Positions 26,062 to 34,510 of a stretch of DNA of 64,000 nucleotides are shown in pieces. The stretch's first letter is position 1. Each line of letters opens with the position of its first letter. This DNA is from HO2-45-28 sp964574495 (GTDB taxonomy: Bacteria; Patescibacteriota; Minisyncoccia; HO2-45-28), in contig CAZNNT010000001.1 of the NCBI GenBank assembly GCA_964574495.1, positions 33,934 to 97,933 of the forward strand. The letters are read 5' to 3'. A model generated the notes under the pieces. The model worked only from the letters and a program-made list of their open reading frames with translations, searched no databases and was not told the DNA's origin. The translations under genes were made by a program, and so were the position numbers.

Positions 26062-27679
26062 GGCCAAAAGACCTCAAAGCACTATGCGAAACAATATGGG
26101 CATTTGCCATTAACGTCAAAGTCGGGCCTTTCGCGGGCATATACCGGAAACCCGACCCGTCGGCGACATAAACATTCTGCGCGCCGTTCAATTTTCCGTC
26201 CGCGGATAAAGTGAGCGGCTTGCCGGCGTCATCAAACGGCAAAGTTCCTCCGTAATGGATGCTTGATCCGTAGCCGGGATCTATTCGCTTAACCGGATAG
26301 CACCCCAGCCGGCGCAGGGCTCTTTTTATAACCTTTTCGCGCTCCATATTTTCCAGCATCTCGCTATCGGATAGTTCGTAATGAACAAATAATTTATCTC
26401 CCGTCGGACTGGATTCGTCTTTTATCAATTGAATATATCTGTCCGGAGAACCCTTATCGAAATGATGCAGTCCGGCTATTACCAAACTGGGGTAACCAAG
26501 TTTAAGAAGACGCAGCGTGTCGGAAAAATCAAAAGGCAATTCATTGGCCAATCGGAATAACATCAATGAAGAATATGTGTAAAACATAACGGTGGTAATA
26601 TCAAATCCATTTTTATCCTTATCGTAAAAAAGAGACAGCGGGCTATAGCTTATTTTTTTGGTCTCCGCCTCTTTCCCGAACATCCTTGGCTGAAAACAGG
26701 CATAATAATAATAACCGCCGCTAAGGATGGGGAGTTTATTTTGAATATGACCGAGAGACCGTAAAACAATGCGCGCGCTGCCCAACGCTCCGGCGGCTAA
26801 TATTAATTTCTTGCAATAAAATTTTTCGTCTTTCGTCTCGTCAACTCTTCTGACCGTAATTTCAACGCCTTCATCTTGGTCTAAAAACCGCATGGCTAAA
26901 CGATCTTTGTAGTAAGAAAAATTAGGTTGCTTTCTTAAATTATCCAGCGTAATGGCCGGACGGTACGCGGAATTTCCGTGATTGGCCCAGAAATCCATGT
27001 CGGTATATCCGGTGGATTTTCGTTCTTTCAAATCAGTCGTTAATATAGCCAGCGGAGTTCTGCCGATAAAGATTCCATCGTTGTTTAACAAAAGCCGTTT
27101 TTTTTGATAGCAGGAATAAATTCCGTTTAAAGCGGGCTCGAGGCGCGGCGCATTCTGGATGTTTTCCAGTCCTTGAAGACAATAGGGCAGCCCATCGTCG
27201 CGCGCTCCGGAAATTCCAATCCTGTCGGCGATAACGCGGTAAGCGTCAAAAAGAAACTTTTCATTAAGACCCGTTGCTTTTATTTCCGGCTTGGAATAAA
27301 CAAAACAAGCCAGACCCCAAGCTCCGCCGAGTCCCCCGTAAGCCAGCGATTCCATGGGATGGAAATTATCCGATACGACGGGGAGCCAAGTTTCTGTTCC
27401 CCGGGAGACGAAATGCCGCGGCGGAGTAAGCTGGGGTCCGGTTTTTATTTTTCCGAAAGATATCCCCTCAAAATTCCTGCCTAAAAAATATTCATGCTGA
27501 GTTAAATCCGATTTGCGCGCTGATACAAAATCGGTTTCGGGTATCTTACCGTCATAAGATTTGTCGTAAAAGCCGACATCAATCATGCCGACATCAGCGC
27601 CGGCCTCCACCAAACTTTGAGCCGCCATCGCTCCGCTGGGGCCGGAACCGATAACAATAAAATCGTGATAGGTCTTCAT
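26054..27679 (-). CDS. GMC family FAD-dependent oxidoreductase
   Basis: A 541-aa flavoprotein starting MKTYHDFIVIGSGPSGAMAA. The ATG at 27679 is chosen because it overlaps the stop of the preceding gene as TGATG; a TTG 35 codons upstream would overlap that gene heavily. It has the FAD-binding GxGxxG, the GLGGAWGLACF segment, LILAAGALGSARIVLRSLG and the C-terminal NVYVADGSGFRYMPAKGPTLTLMANAH typical of GMC oxidoreductases. It would oxidise an alcohol, probably on a sugar. Coupling with a small membrane protein upstream and an SDR downstream suggests one pathway step. Confidence 0.85.
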   Translation of the reverse strand: MKTYHDFIVIGSGPSGAMAAQSLVEAGADVGMIDVGFYDKSYDGKIPETDFVSARKSDLTQHEYFLGRNFEGISFGKIKTGPQLTPPRHFVSRGTETWLPVVSDNFHPMESLAYGGLGGAWGLACFVYSKPEIKATGLNEKFLFDAYRVIADRIGISGARDDGLPYCLQGLENIQNAPRLEPALNGIYSCYQKKRLLLNNDGIFIGRTPLAILTTDLKERKSTGYTDMDFWANHGNSAYRPAITLDNLRKQPNFSYYKDRLAMRFLDQDEGVEITVRRVDETKDEKFYCKKLILAAGALGSARIVLRSLGHIQNKLPILSGGYYYYACFQPRMFGKEAETKKISYSPLSLFYDKDKNGFDITTVMFYTYSSLMLFRLANELPFDFSDTLRLLKLGYPSLVIAGLHHFDKGSPDRYIQLIKDESSPTGDKLFVHYELSDSEMLENMEREKVIKRALRRLGCYPVKRIDPGYGSSIHYGGTLPFDDAGKPLTLSADGKLNGAQNVYVADGSGFRYMPAKGPTLTLMANAHIVSHSALRSFGHG

Positions 27680-28086
27680 CAACTTTTTAATTGCTCCGAG
27701 CGCCGCATCAATGCCACTATGAAAAAACCCGCGATTGCCCGAAACAAAGCCCGCAGGCCAAACCAAAAAACGCTTACAATCCAAAAACCGCGCTTTTTAT
27801 ATATAAAAAGGTCGGAATATAAAGGGTCTGTTTCAAGAACGGCGAACATAATATATAATTTTTGCCGGATCGTATTTTTCGGCTCAATAAGAGCAAACCC
27901 CGCGTCGATATACGGCAACAAAAAAGGATGGTTCAAAACAAGGTCCCAGATTTGCCGATCGTTCCGGCCAGCCGTCACATTTAACTTTTTTAGCGCCTGA
28001 TTGAAAAGATCTTTATTCATCCGGGTCGGCGCTCTGCCTATTAAATATTTGGTTATTATTTCCGCTTTTTTTTCTTGAAAATCCAT
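27679..28086 (-). CDS. Small protein with one membrane helix, coupled to the GMC oxidoreductase
   Basis: A 135-aa protein I cannot assign. It has an N-terminal soluble helical part (APTRMNKDLFNQALKKL) and a hydrophobic segment at ~100-126 (FWIVSVFWFGLRALFR...IVAL). Its TGA stop overlaps the ATG of the GMC oxidoreductase gene. Small accessory subunits are known for some membrane GMC dehydrogenases, such as gluconate 2-dehydrogenase subunit 3. By analogy it might anchor the flavoprotein to the membrane. That role is inference from gene order. Confidence 0.6.
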   Translation of the reverse strand: MDFQEKKAEIITKYLIGRAPTRMNKDLFNQALKKLNVTAGRNDRQIWDLVLNHPFLLPYIDAGFALIEPKNTIRQKLYIMFAVLETDPLYSDLFIYKKRGFWIVSVFWFGLRALFRAIAGFFIVALMRRSEQLKS

Positions 28087-28090
28087 ACAT

Positions 28091-28795
28091 TTAAAACTTC
28101 CTAAATCGATATTTCAAAAGCGTCAGTATGGCTTTAAAACCGTCTTTTAAGGATATCTTCTTTCCTTCCTCAACCCTTCTTGCTTGATACTGGATGGGAA
28201 CTTCAACAATTTCAATCTTTTTCAAAGAAAGTTTCGCTGTTACTTCGGGACAAAATTCAAATCCCCTGCACTCAAGATTTAATTTCTCCAAAACATCTTT
28301 TTTAAAGGCCTTATAGCAAGTCGCTTCATCGGTAATACGTATGTTATATAAGACATTAGCCAGTGAAGTGAGCAATTTATTGGCAAAGTAGTACGCTAAT
28401 TTCATGTTTGCGGGATATTTATTTTTAAGAAAACGGGAGCCGTAGACAACTTCCGCCTTTTTTTCAATGAAAGGTTTGAGAATAGTCGGATAATCAAGCG
28501 GAGAATACTCCAGGTCCGCATCCTGAATAATGACGATATCACCCATAGCGACGGCCAAACCGGAACGGATCGCGAAACCTTTCCCCATATTTTTTTCATG
28601 CCTGATGAGTTTTATCCGGTATTCTTTTTGAAGACCGGAAAGTATATCCCATGTGCGATCGCTTGAACCATCATCTACCGCGATAAATTCTTTTTGGATT
28701 CCTAAATTATCCAATTGCAGAGTTTCTACTTTTTTCAGCGCCTCCGAAACCGTATTCTCCTCATTAAAACACGGGATGATAATAGAAAGAATCAT
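28091..28795 (-). CDS. GT2 family polyprenyl-phosphate sugar synthase (Dpm1-like)
   Basis: A 234-aa GT-A glycosyltransferase. ILSIIIPCFNEENTV, AVDDGSSDRTWDIL, GKGFAIRSGLAVAMGD, the DxD-like VIIQDADLEYSP and VYGSRFL place it with dolichyl/polyprenyl-phosphate mannose or glucose synthases. It has no membrane helix. It would load a sugar onto polyprenyl phosphate for the GT39-like enzymes that follow. No Shine-Dalgarno at the ATG. Confidence 0.8.
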   Translation of the reverse strand: MILSIIIPCFNEENTVSEALKKVETLQLDNLGIQKEFIAVDDGSSDRTWDILSGLQKEYRIKLIRHEKNMGKGFAIRSGLAVAMGDIVIIQDADLEYSPLDYPTILKPFIEKKAEVVYGSRFLKNKYPANMKLAYYFANKLLTSLANVLYNIRITDEATCYKAFKKDVLEKLNLECRGFEFCPEVTAKLSLKKIEIVEVPIQYQARRVEEGKKISLKDGFKAILTLLKYRFRKF

Positions 28796-28833
28796 ATATG
28801 TTGTTTATACCCTTTATAGCAATTATATTCCGG

Positions 28834-30222
28834 TCATGTCAACAAGAATGCGGAGCGGATATTTTTATGAAATCTTAGATAAATTAACCGAATGCCGTCA
28901 AAAGCAAGGATTAAAATAAGCGGATAAATGGGGACACGGTACCTTTGTTGTCCCAGAGGGGAAACCATGACCGCGTATAAAAAGATAAAAAGAAGAAAAA
29001 ATAAAGAAATTTTTAAGAATCCGGCGCCAAGTTTCCACCTTAAGAAAAAATTTAAAAAAGCCAGCAAACTCAGCGATAAAATCGTCAGTTTCAAAAAAAT
29101 GGAAACGAGCCAAATCGGATGACTCCGAAATTCGCTCCAAGCCGAATAAAATTTTCCATTAAAAATATCTTTAATGATGTCAATATCCGTACGCGGGCCG
29201 AGCACAACGCTCCGAATGCCAAAACTTCGAGCAATACTTCCTATCGTATTGTCGTGCCAAAAAAGCCGGGGTATGCGCGTAATGTGGTAAAAAGCAAATG
29301 AAAAAGGCCTTTCTATTATGAATTTGAAACCCAAATCAGCCAATTCTTTAGCTCGATGCGGTTCAAAAAGCTGCGCGTCATAACGGACTCCGAAACGCTG
29401 TCTAGCCCGATCCCACGTATAATCATTATATTCCGGGCCATGCCCGCCCTTTAGAAACTCTTGAAAAAAGCCCACGCTTTGATAGAAAGCCGCGTATGGG
29501 TTGGACGAAAATTGAAAAACTTTCAAAGTAAAAAAATTGTAATAAAGCCATGGCGAGAGCAGCGTAAAAAAGATCAATCCGGAAGCCGCGAATTGCCGAA
29601 AGTTTCTATGCTCGCCGGCAAGAAAAACAGCCAAAAAGATAAAAAAGCCGAAAATAAAAAATTGGGGTTTGATTAAAGCAGTCAAAGCAAGAAAAAACGA
29701 ACCCCAGTAGAGATTGGGGGGCGTTTTTTCCCTTATGTAAATTCCCAGGTTGAAAAGTGAAACAATCAGGAAAAAAACAGCAAAGGCCTCGGTCATAATC
29801 GCCTTAGAAACAAAAGGAGAAGCGAGATACGGATCCAGAGCAAAAAAAACCGCGGCGAAAAATGCCGCTGTTTCAAAAAATATCTTGCGGCCTAAAATAT
29901 AAATCAAAACGGCTGTAAGCGCCATGATTAAATCCTGGATAAGACCAACGTATTCCAAAGAGATGTTAAATTTGTGAAAAAACATCAGGAAAAACGGGTA
30001 AATCGGCGCTCTAAAATTGTCCGGCTCGGGGTTTTCGGCTGGCGAAGAGGACCAAATTCCTTTATCAAGAAAATTACTCGCGGTATAAAGGTAATCCTGC
30101 GCGTCCCCTGTAACGGAAATCAACGGATTGTGGTTTAAAACGAGCCCGAAACTGAATAACAGCCGCATGATAACGGCTAAAATAAAAATAACGGCTGCTT
30201 TATGTTTCGTTTCCAGCGTCAT
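28834..30222 (-). CDS. GT39/ArnT-like membrane glycosyltransferase
   Basis: A 462-aa polytopic protein. An early loop holds VTGDAQDYLYTASNFL, with an acidic residue typical of the GT-C catalytic loop, and NFRAPIYPFFLMFFH. About ten further hydrophobic helices follow. It resembles PMT/ArnT family enzymes that take a sugar from a polyprenyl-phosphate donor on the outer face of the membrane. Its ATG overlaps the stop of the upstream membrane protein as ATGA (30219-30222). The GT2 synthase 38 nt downstream could supply the donor. Confidence 0.72.
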   Translation of the reverse strand: MTLETKHKAAVIFILAVIMRLLFSFGLVLNHNPLISVTGDAQDYLYTASNFLDKGIWSSSPAENPEPDNFRAPIYPFFLMFFHKFNISLEYVGLIQDLIMALTAVLIYILGRKIFFETAAFFAAVFFALDPYLASPFVSKAIMTEAFAVFFLIVSLFNLGIYIREKTPPNLYWGSFFLALTALIKPQFFIFGFFIFLAVFLAGEHRNFRQFAASGLIFFTLLSPWLYYNFFTLKVFQFSSNPYAAFYQSVGFFQEFLKGGHGPEYNDYTWDRARQRFGVRYDAQLFEPHRAKELADLGFKFIIERPFSFAFYHITRIPRLFWHDNTIGSIARSFGIRSVVLGPRTDIDIIKDIFNGKFYSAWSEFRSHPIWLVSIFLKLTILSLSLLAFLNFFLRWKLGAGFLKISLFFLLFIFLYAVMVSPLGQQRYRVPIYPLILILAFDGIRLIYLRFHKNIRSAFLLT

Positions 30223-31877
30223 TTATGAATTACTCTTAAAACTCCGGCGCCGTCCGGTGAAAAATCAACGGTTTCGTCTACAGAGGCGTAATCCCTCATA
30301 TCCTTCATTTTCTCAAGCGTTTCTCTATACTCTCGGTCCGGCATAACCAATAGAAAATTAACTTTCCCGGGTATGACGGAGTAAATCTTATCCATATATT
30401 CTAATAATGTTTCGGGGTCGGGAAGAAAAAGCATTATACGGTCGGCATAGAACTCGGAAATATGGCGGTTTTCAATACTGTTGATGACAAGAATCATTGT
30501 TGAAGAATCGGATATTTTATTTAAATTTTTCAAGAAAGCAATTTTATTTCCGGCCTCGTCTCTGGAATACAGAGCATTCGGCCATTTTTTGGCGTAACTT
30601 AAACTTGTCGAAAAATTTGCCGTCCAAAAAAAGATAACGCAAAGCAGCAAAACAAAAAACTTGAGATTGAATTGCTTTTCTTTTATTTTCTCCCACAATT
30701 TCCACGAGATAAGCGAAAGAATTAAGAGCATGGCCGGCGCCATTTGCCTGCCCTGATACCCAAAAGTTCCCGCAACCGGAAAAATTAAAGGAAAAATGAA
30801 ACCGCTGACGGATAACGCGTAGAAATATTGCCATTGCTTTCTGTCCAGCAATCTTAAACGCCAGACGACATAGATTAAAACCAATAAAAGAGGCAGAGCG
30901 TAACGCGTCCGCGCGCCGCTAAAATAACCGATTGTTGAAAGGGAAGCCGCGATATTTTTTATTATGGGGGGCAAGTGCCCCAAAACCGCCGGCGCCTCGC
31001 CGCTACGATGCAAAAAATCTCCCCAAAAATCAAGTGCCGCGCCCTTAAAACTCAGATAGCCGGAATTTTGCGTAAACTGGATAGCAAAAGCCAAAACGGG
31101 AGCCGTTGCCCAATAAAAATATTCTTTGAGATTTATTTTTCTGGTTTCTATGAAGTTCAAAATACAAAGCCATAAAAATACGAAAATTGTTGAATCAAGG
31201 GAAACGGAGGCCAGAACGAAATACAAAATCCACATCGCAATTTTTATTCTTCGCTTTGCGGTTATGCTATCGGCCGCCTTCCAATAGCAAACGCTTAAAA
31301 ACAGGATTAAATTCCTGAAAAAATCGTCCAGCGGAGTATTGTTTAGAGCGTCGGCATAACTAAGAAAATTTGATGAAATTACATAGTAAAAAACGGCGAG
31401 CAAAGCAATCCAACGGCTGCGGTTTGCCAACATATAAATGAAGCCGGCCAGAAATAAAACCGACCCTAAGGAAAAAATAATGGATAATAATCTGAATAAA
31501 AATCTGTCTCCCAGATCCGCCAATTTTCCGAGCAGAGCGTAAGGAATAACGTAGTTTGACGGATAGTGGTTATAGTAAAGACGGTTGCCTACCAGGCCGC
31601 CCGTAAGCGTGTCGTTGGTCAGAAACTGAAATTCCGGTTTGTCTAAAATTCTTACTTCGGGATGATAACCTTTTAATAGAAAAAACATTCTGTGGTTTAA
31701 AAATCCGTCTCTAACCCAATAACGCACTGTGAGCATCGTTTGCGCCGAACCCCAACTCCAGCCGTCCCAGCTGTCAATTTGGGTGGAACGCGAAACCAAA
31801 AAAATTATGGAGGGCAAAATAACCAAAATCGCCAGACCCGCAAAAATTAAATTATTTTTGTTTCTTAAAATTTTCAT
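30219..31877 (-). CDS. Polytopic membrane protein, GT-C-like (paralogue 1)
   Basis: A 552-aa protein from the ATG at 31877 (a TTG nine codons upstream is the alternative). About ten hydrophobic helices follow an extracytoplasmic loop with DSWDGWSWGSAQTMLTV and VGNRLYYNHYPSNYV. The acidic first loop and overall plan fit the GT-C superfamily. The protein at 32861-34510 is a clear paralogue: it shares WDxWxxGSAQTMLTxR, GNRLYYxHYPSxYxIPY and GYQGRQMAPAxLLxxS. It couples by ATGA to the GT39-like gene downstream. Substrate unknown. Confidence 0.65.
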   Translation of the reverse strand: MKILRNKNNLIFAGLAILVILPSIIFLVSRSTQIDSWDGWSWGSAQTMLTVRYWVRDGFLNHRMFFLLKGYHPEVRILDKPEFQFLTNDTLTGGLVGNRLYYNHYPSNYVIPYALLGKLADLGDRFLFRLLSIIFSLGSVLFLAGFIYMLANRSRWIALLAVFYYVISSNFLSYADALNNTPLDDFFRNLILFLSVCYWKAADSITAKRRIKIAMWILYFVLASVSLDSTIFVFLWLCILNFIETRKINLKEYFYWATAPVLAFAIQFTQNSGYLSFKGAALDFWGDFLHRSGEAPAVLGHLPPIIKNIAASLSTIGYFSGARTRYALPLLLVLIYVVWRLRLLDRKQWQYFYALSVSGFIFPLIFPVAGTFGYQGRQMAPAMLLILSLISWKLWEKIKEKQFNLKFFVLLLCVIFFWTANFSTSLSYAKKWPNALYSRDEAGNKIAFLKNLNKISDSSTMILVINSIENRHISEFYADRIMLFLPDPETLLEYMDKIYSVIPGKVNFLLVMPDREYRETLEKMKDMRDYASVDETVDFSPDGAGVLRVIHK

Positions 31878-31887
31878 CGGAAACAGT

Positions 31888-32838
31888 TTATTTTTGGCAT
31901 ACAAGAAATAAATTATCGGGGGTTTCTTCTTCGTTTTCTTTCCCGATTTTATTAGCTATTATGATATCAAAAAAACTGGCGCCCGAAAACCTCATTTGCG
32001 CCGAAATCCCGAAACGAACCAGCGCGTCAAAAATCTTCCGCGGAAGCGCGTCTCTTGCGAAGGCGTAGACCGCATTGATGACCTTTTTTGCCGCGCCGCC
32101 GTTTGGTTTAAATCTTTTTATACTGGAATTGAAAATACGGCAGAACAGGGGGTTATATAACGCGTCTATTTTTACTTGTTGAGGCAAAAACACTTTCTCT
32201 GCGGCATTTCTTAATTCCGACAGAGTATATTCATGCTCATGCGGAGGAATGAGCCGATATTTTTTCTCGTCTTTTGGATTTTCCGCATAAAGATTCTGGC
32301 ATTTTTTCCTTTCGGGAGTGCCGATAAAAGCATACCCCTCGGGCGTTAAAATGCGTCTTACCTCTTCCAAAAAACGCCTGCCGTCCCGCTCCTTAATATG
32401 TTCAATGACGTGAGAAGACAAAACAACATCAAAAGACGAGGAAGAAAATTGAGTGCTTGCGGCGGACTCAATATGTATAAACTGAACTCCGAATTTTCCG
32501 TAAGCGGACTTCGCGTAATCTATAACTCCTTTTGAATAATCCGCCCCGAAAATTTCCATATCCGGGAATACCGTTTTTATGTAAGACAGCGCTCTTCCCG
32601 TGCCGCATCCAAGCTCAATTAATTTTGTTCCTCTTGGAAGACGCAGCGTCTTTAAGTAGCGTATAGCTGCCAAATATACCGGCATTACAGCGCCGTAATG
32701 CATTAACGGGGTGCGCAATTCAGAACCCGCCCCCTCTCTCGCAATGGATTGGGTAACCGGAAAAGGGGGATTCGCAATGCTCCATTGCCAATAGTCCTTT
32801 GCTTCTTCTTTTAAAGTAGAATAATGAATATCAATCAC
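31888..32838 (-). CDS. Class I SAM-dependent methyltransferase
   Basis: A 316-aa protein starting with GTG. SAM motifs are LIELGCGTGRALSYI, IFGADYSKGVIDYA and SFDVVLSSHVIEHI (Methyltransf_11 type), followed by EEVRRILTPEGYAFIGTPE. It lies between two paralogous membrane glycosyltransferase-like genes, so a sugar or lipid-linked sugar is the likely acceptor. Confidence 0.75.
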   Translation of the reverse strand: MIDIHYSTLKEEAKDYWQWSIANPPFPVTQSIAREGAGSELRTPLMHYGAVMPVYLAAIRYLKTLRLPRGTKLIELGCGTGRALSYIKTVFPDMEIFGADYSKGVIDYAKSAYGKFGVQFIHIESAASTQFSSSSFDVVLSSHVIEHIKERDGRRFLEEVRRILTPEGYAFIGTPERKKCQNLYAENPKDEKKYRLIPPHEHEYTLSELRNAAEKVFLPQQVKIDALYNPLFCRIFNSSIKRFKPNGGAAKKVINAVYAFARDALPRKIFDALVRFGISAQMRFSGASFFDIIIANKIGKENEEETPDNLFLVCQK

Positions 32839-32860
32839 TGATTACGTAGATGATTTTTTA

Positions 32861-34510
32861 CTATTTATGAAAAACACTGAGATAAAAAATATCTTCTTGC
32901 CCATACGCGCCGTCTTTTAATGCGTAGCCGAACTGATTTTCGCGCGCATGCTCAATAATAGCATCTTTTTTATTTTTCGGCGCCACAACCAGAAATTCCC
33001 CGCCGCTGACAACGGCGCCGATTTTCGTCAAATAATCCAAAAGTTCTCCTGTGTCGTTAAAAACAAAAGCCGGCCTATCCATATAAAACTGCTCAAAAAA
33101 TTCGCTCGTGCCGACTTCAAGCGATTCTTTTGTTCCCATCACGATCGTATTCGGAGCGGTAATGTTTTTGATCTCCTGCCAATAGTTTATTTTTTCTTCC
33201 GCGATGGCGCCGTTCGGCCAGTTTTTTACATAGGAAACCGTTTCTTTGGCATGGACCGCCCAGAAGACAAAAATGGCGGCGAATAAAAGAACGGCGGTTT
33301 TTGAAATATCTTTTTTGGCAAACCTTAGAATTATTTCGTAAGTGGCGTAAGAAAAAACCAAAAGAAACGCCGGAGCCATTTGCCTGCCCTGATATCCGTA
33401 AACACCAACCCCCGGAAGCAAAAAACCCAACATTAGGCCGGCCGCAAACAGAGCAACCGTCACTTTCCATTTTTTAGAATCAAAAAATTTACCGCGATAA
33501 AGCAACAACGCAAAAATGGCGACGAGCGGAAGGGCGAATCGGGCGCGCATATCGGTGAGATACCCCACTTCGGCCAAAGACACAACGGCGTTTTTAATCA
33601 CTAACGGCAACTCGTTTGCGCTGCCCATAACCTGACTTAAACGGAATATAAATGCGCCCAAAAAGTCAAGAAGCATGTTTTTAAATCCCAGATACCAGGC
33701 ATTTTGCGCTATCTGCATAGCGAAAGCCAAAATTGGGGCAGAGGCCCAAAATATGTATTTTTTGAAATTTAATCTGCGTTTCGTTATATAATCCAGCGCG
33801 CAAAGCCAAAAAAATATAAAAAAGGTGGAATCATAAGAACTCAAAGCCAGAACAAAAAACAAGAACCAAACTGTTTTATCAACCCATTTTTTCGGTTCTC
33901 CTGCCTCAATCTTAGAAACCCCGTATATGCTTAAAAACAAAATCAGCCATTTGAAAAAATCATCCACGGGTATATTTGACAAAGAATCGGCGTAAGCCAA
34001 AAAAGTTTCCGAGGTTGAATAATAAAACGCGGCTATCGCCGGAATCCACAAATTACGGTCAAAAATCAAATATAAAAATCCCGCCAAAAATAAAACCGAA
34101 GCGAAGGAAAATAAAAGAGCTAAAAACCTGAAGAAAAATCTGTTCTCTACGCCGAATTTGGCCAAAAGGCCGTAGGGAATCAAATAACCCGAGGGGTAAT
34201 GCGTATAGTAAAGCCGGTTGCCGATAAGCCCTCCCGCTTTAGTACCGTCAGCCAGAAATCTGAATTCCGGCTCATCCAAAAATTCTATTTCCGGATTATA
34301 ACCTGATGGAATAAAGAAAAATTTATGCTGAATAAATCCGTCCCGTCCCCAAAAGCGGGCCGTAAGCATTGTTTGGGCCGAGCCGAATCCCCAATCGTCC
34401 CATCCCCGCTCATCGGCCGCTTTCCAAACCAAATAAATAAAGAACGGGAGTAAAATAACGCCGATTACGATTATAAATTTAGCGGTAGATGATGAAATCA
34501 TCTGTTTCAT
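32861..34510 (-). CDS. Polytopic membrane protein, GT-C-like (paralogue 2)
   Basis: A 549-aa protein from the ATG at 34510 (a TTG start lies four codons earlier). Its sequence and length track the protein at 30219-31877 throughout, including DERGWDDWGFGSAQTMLTA, GNRLYYTHYPSGYLIPYG and GYQGRQMAPAFLLVFS, so the two arose by duplication. It has about ten membrane helices. The first 32 nt overlap the end of the upstream membrane protein gene. The likely role is transfer of a sugar from a lipid-phosphate donor. Confidence 0.65.
   Translation of the reverse strand: MKQMISSSTAKFIIVIGVILLPFFIYLVWKAADERGWDDWGFGSAQTMLTARFWGRDGFIQHKFFFIPSGYNPEIEFLDEPEFRFLADGTKAGGLIGNRLYYTHYPSGYLIPYGLLAKFGVENRFFFRFLALLFSFASVLFLAGFLYLIFDRNLWIPAIAAFYYSTSETFLAYADSLSNIPVDDFFKWLILFLSIYGVSKIEAGEPKKWVDKTVWFLFFVLALSSYDSTFFIFFWLCALDYITKRRLNFKKYIFWASAPILAFAMQIAQNAWYLGFKNMLLDFLGAFIFRLSQVMGSANELPLVIKNAVVSLAEVGYLTDMRARFALPLVAIFALLLYRGKFFDSKKWKVTVALFAAGLMLGFLLPGVGVYGYQGRQMAPAFLLVFSYATYEIILRFAKKDISKTAVLLFAAIFVFWAVHAKETVSYVKNWPNGAIAEEKINYWQEIKNITAPNTIVMGTKESLEVGTSEFFEQFYMDRPAFVFNDTGELLDYLTKIGAVVSGGEFLVVAPKNKKDAIIEHARENQFGYALKDGAYGQEDIFYLSVFHK

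Noticed and set aside
26054..27784. TTG start at 27784 for the GMC oxidoreductase
   Set aside because: It would overlap the preceding gene by 106 nt. The ATG at 27679 overlaps that gene's stop as TGATG and directly precedes the FAD-binding strand.
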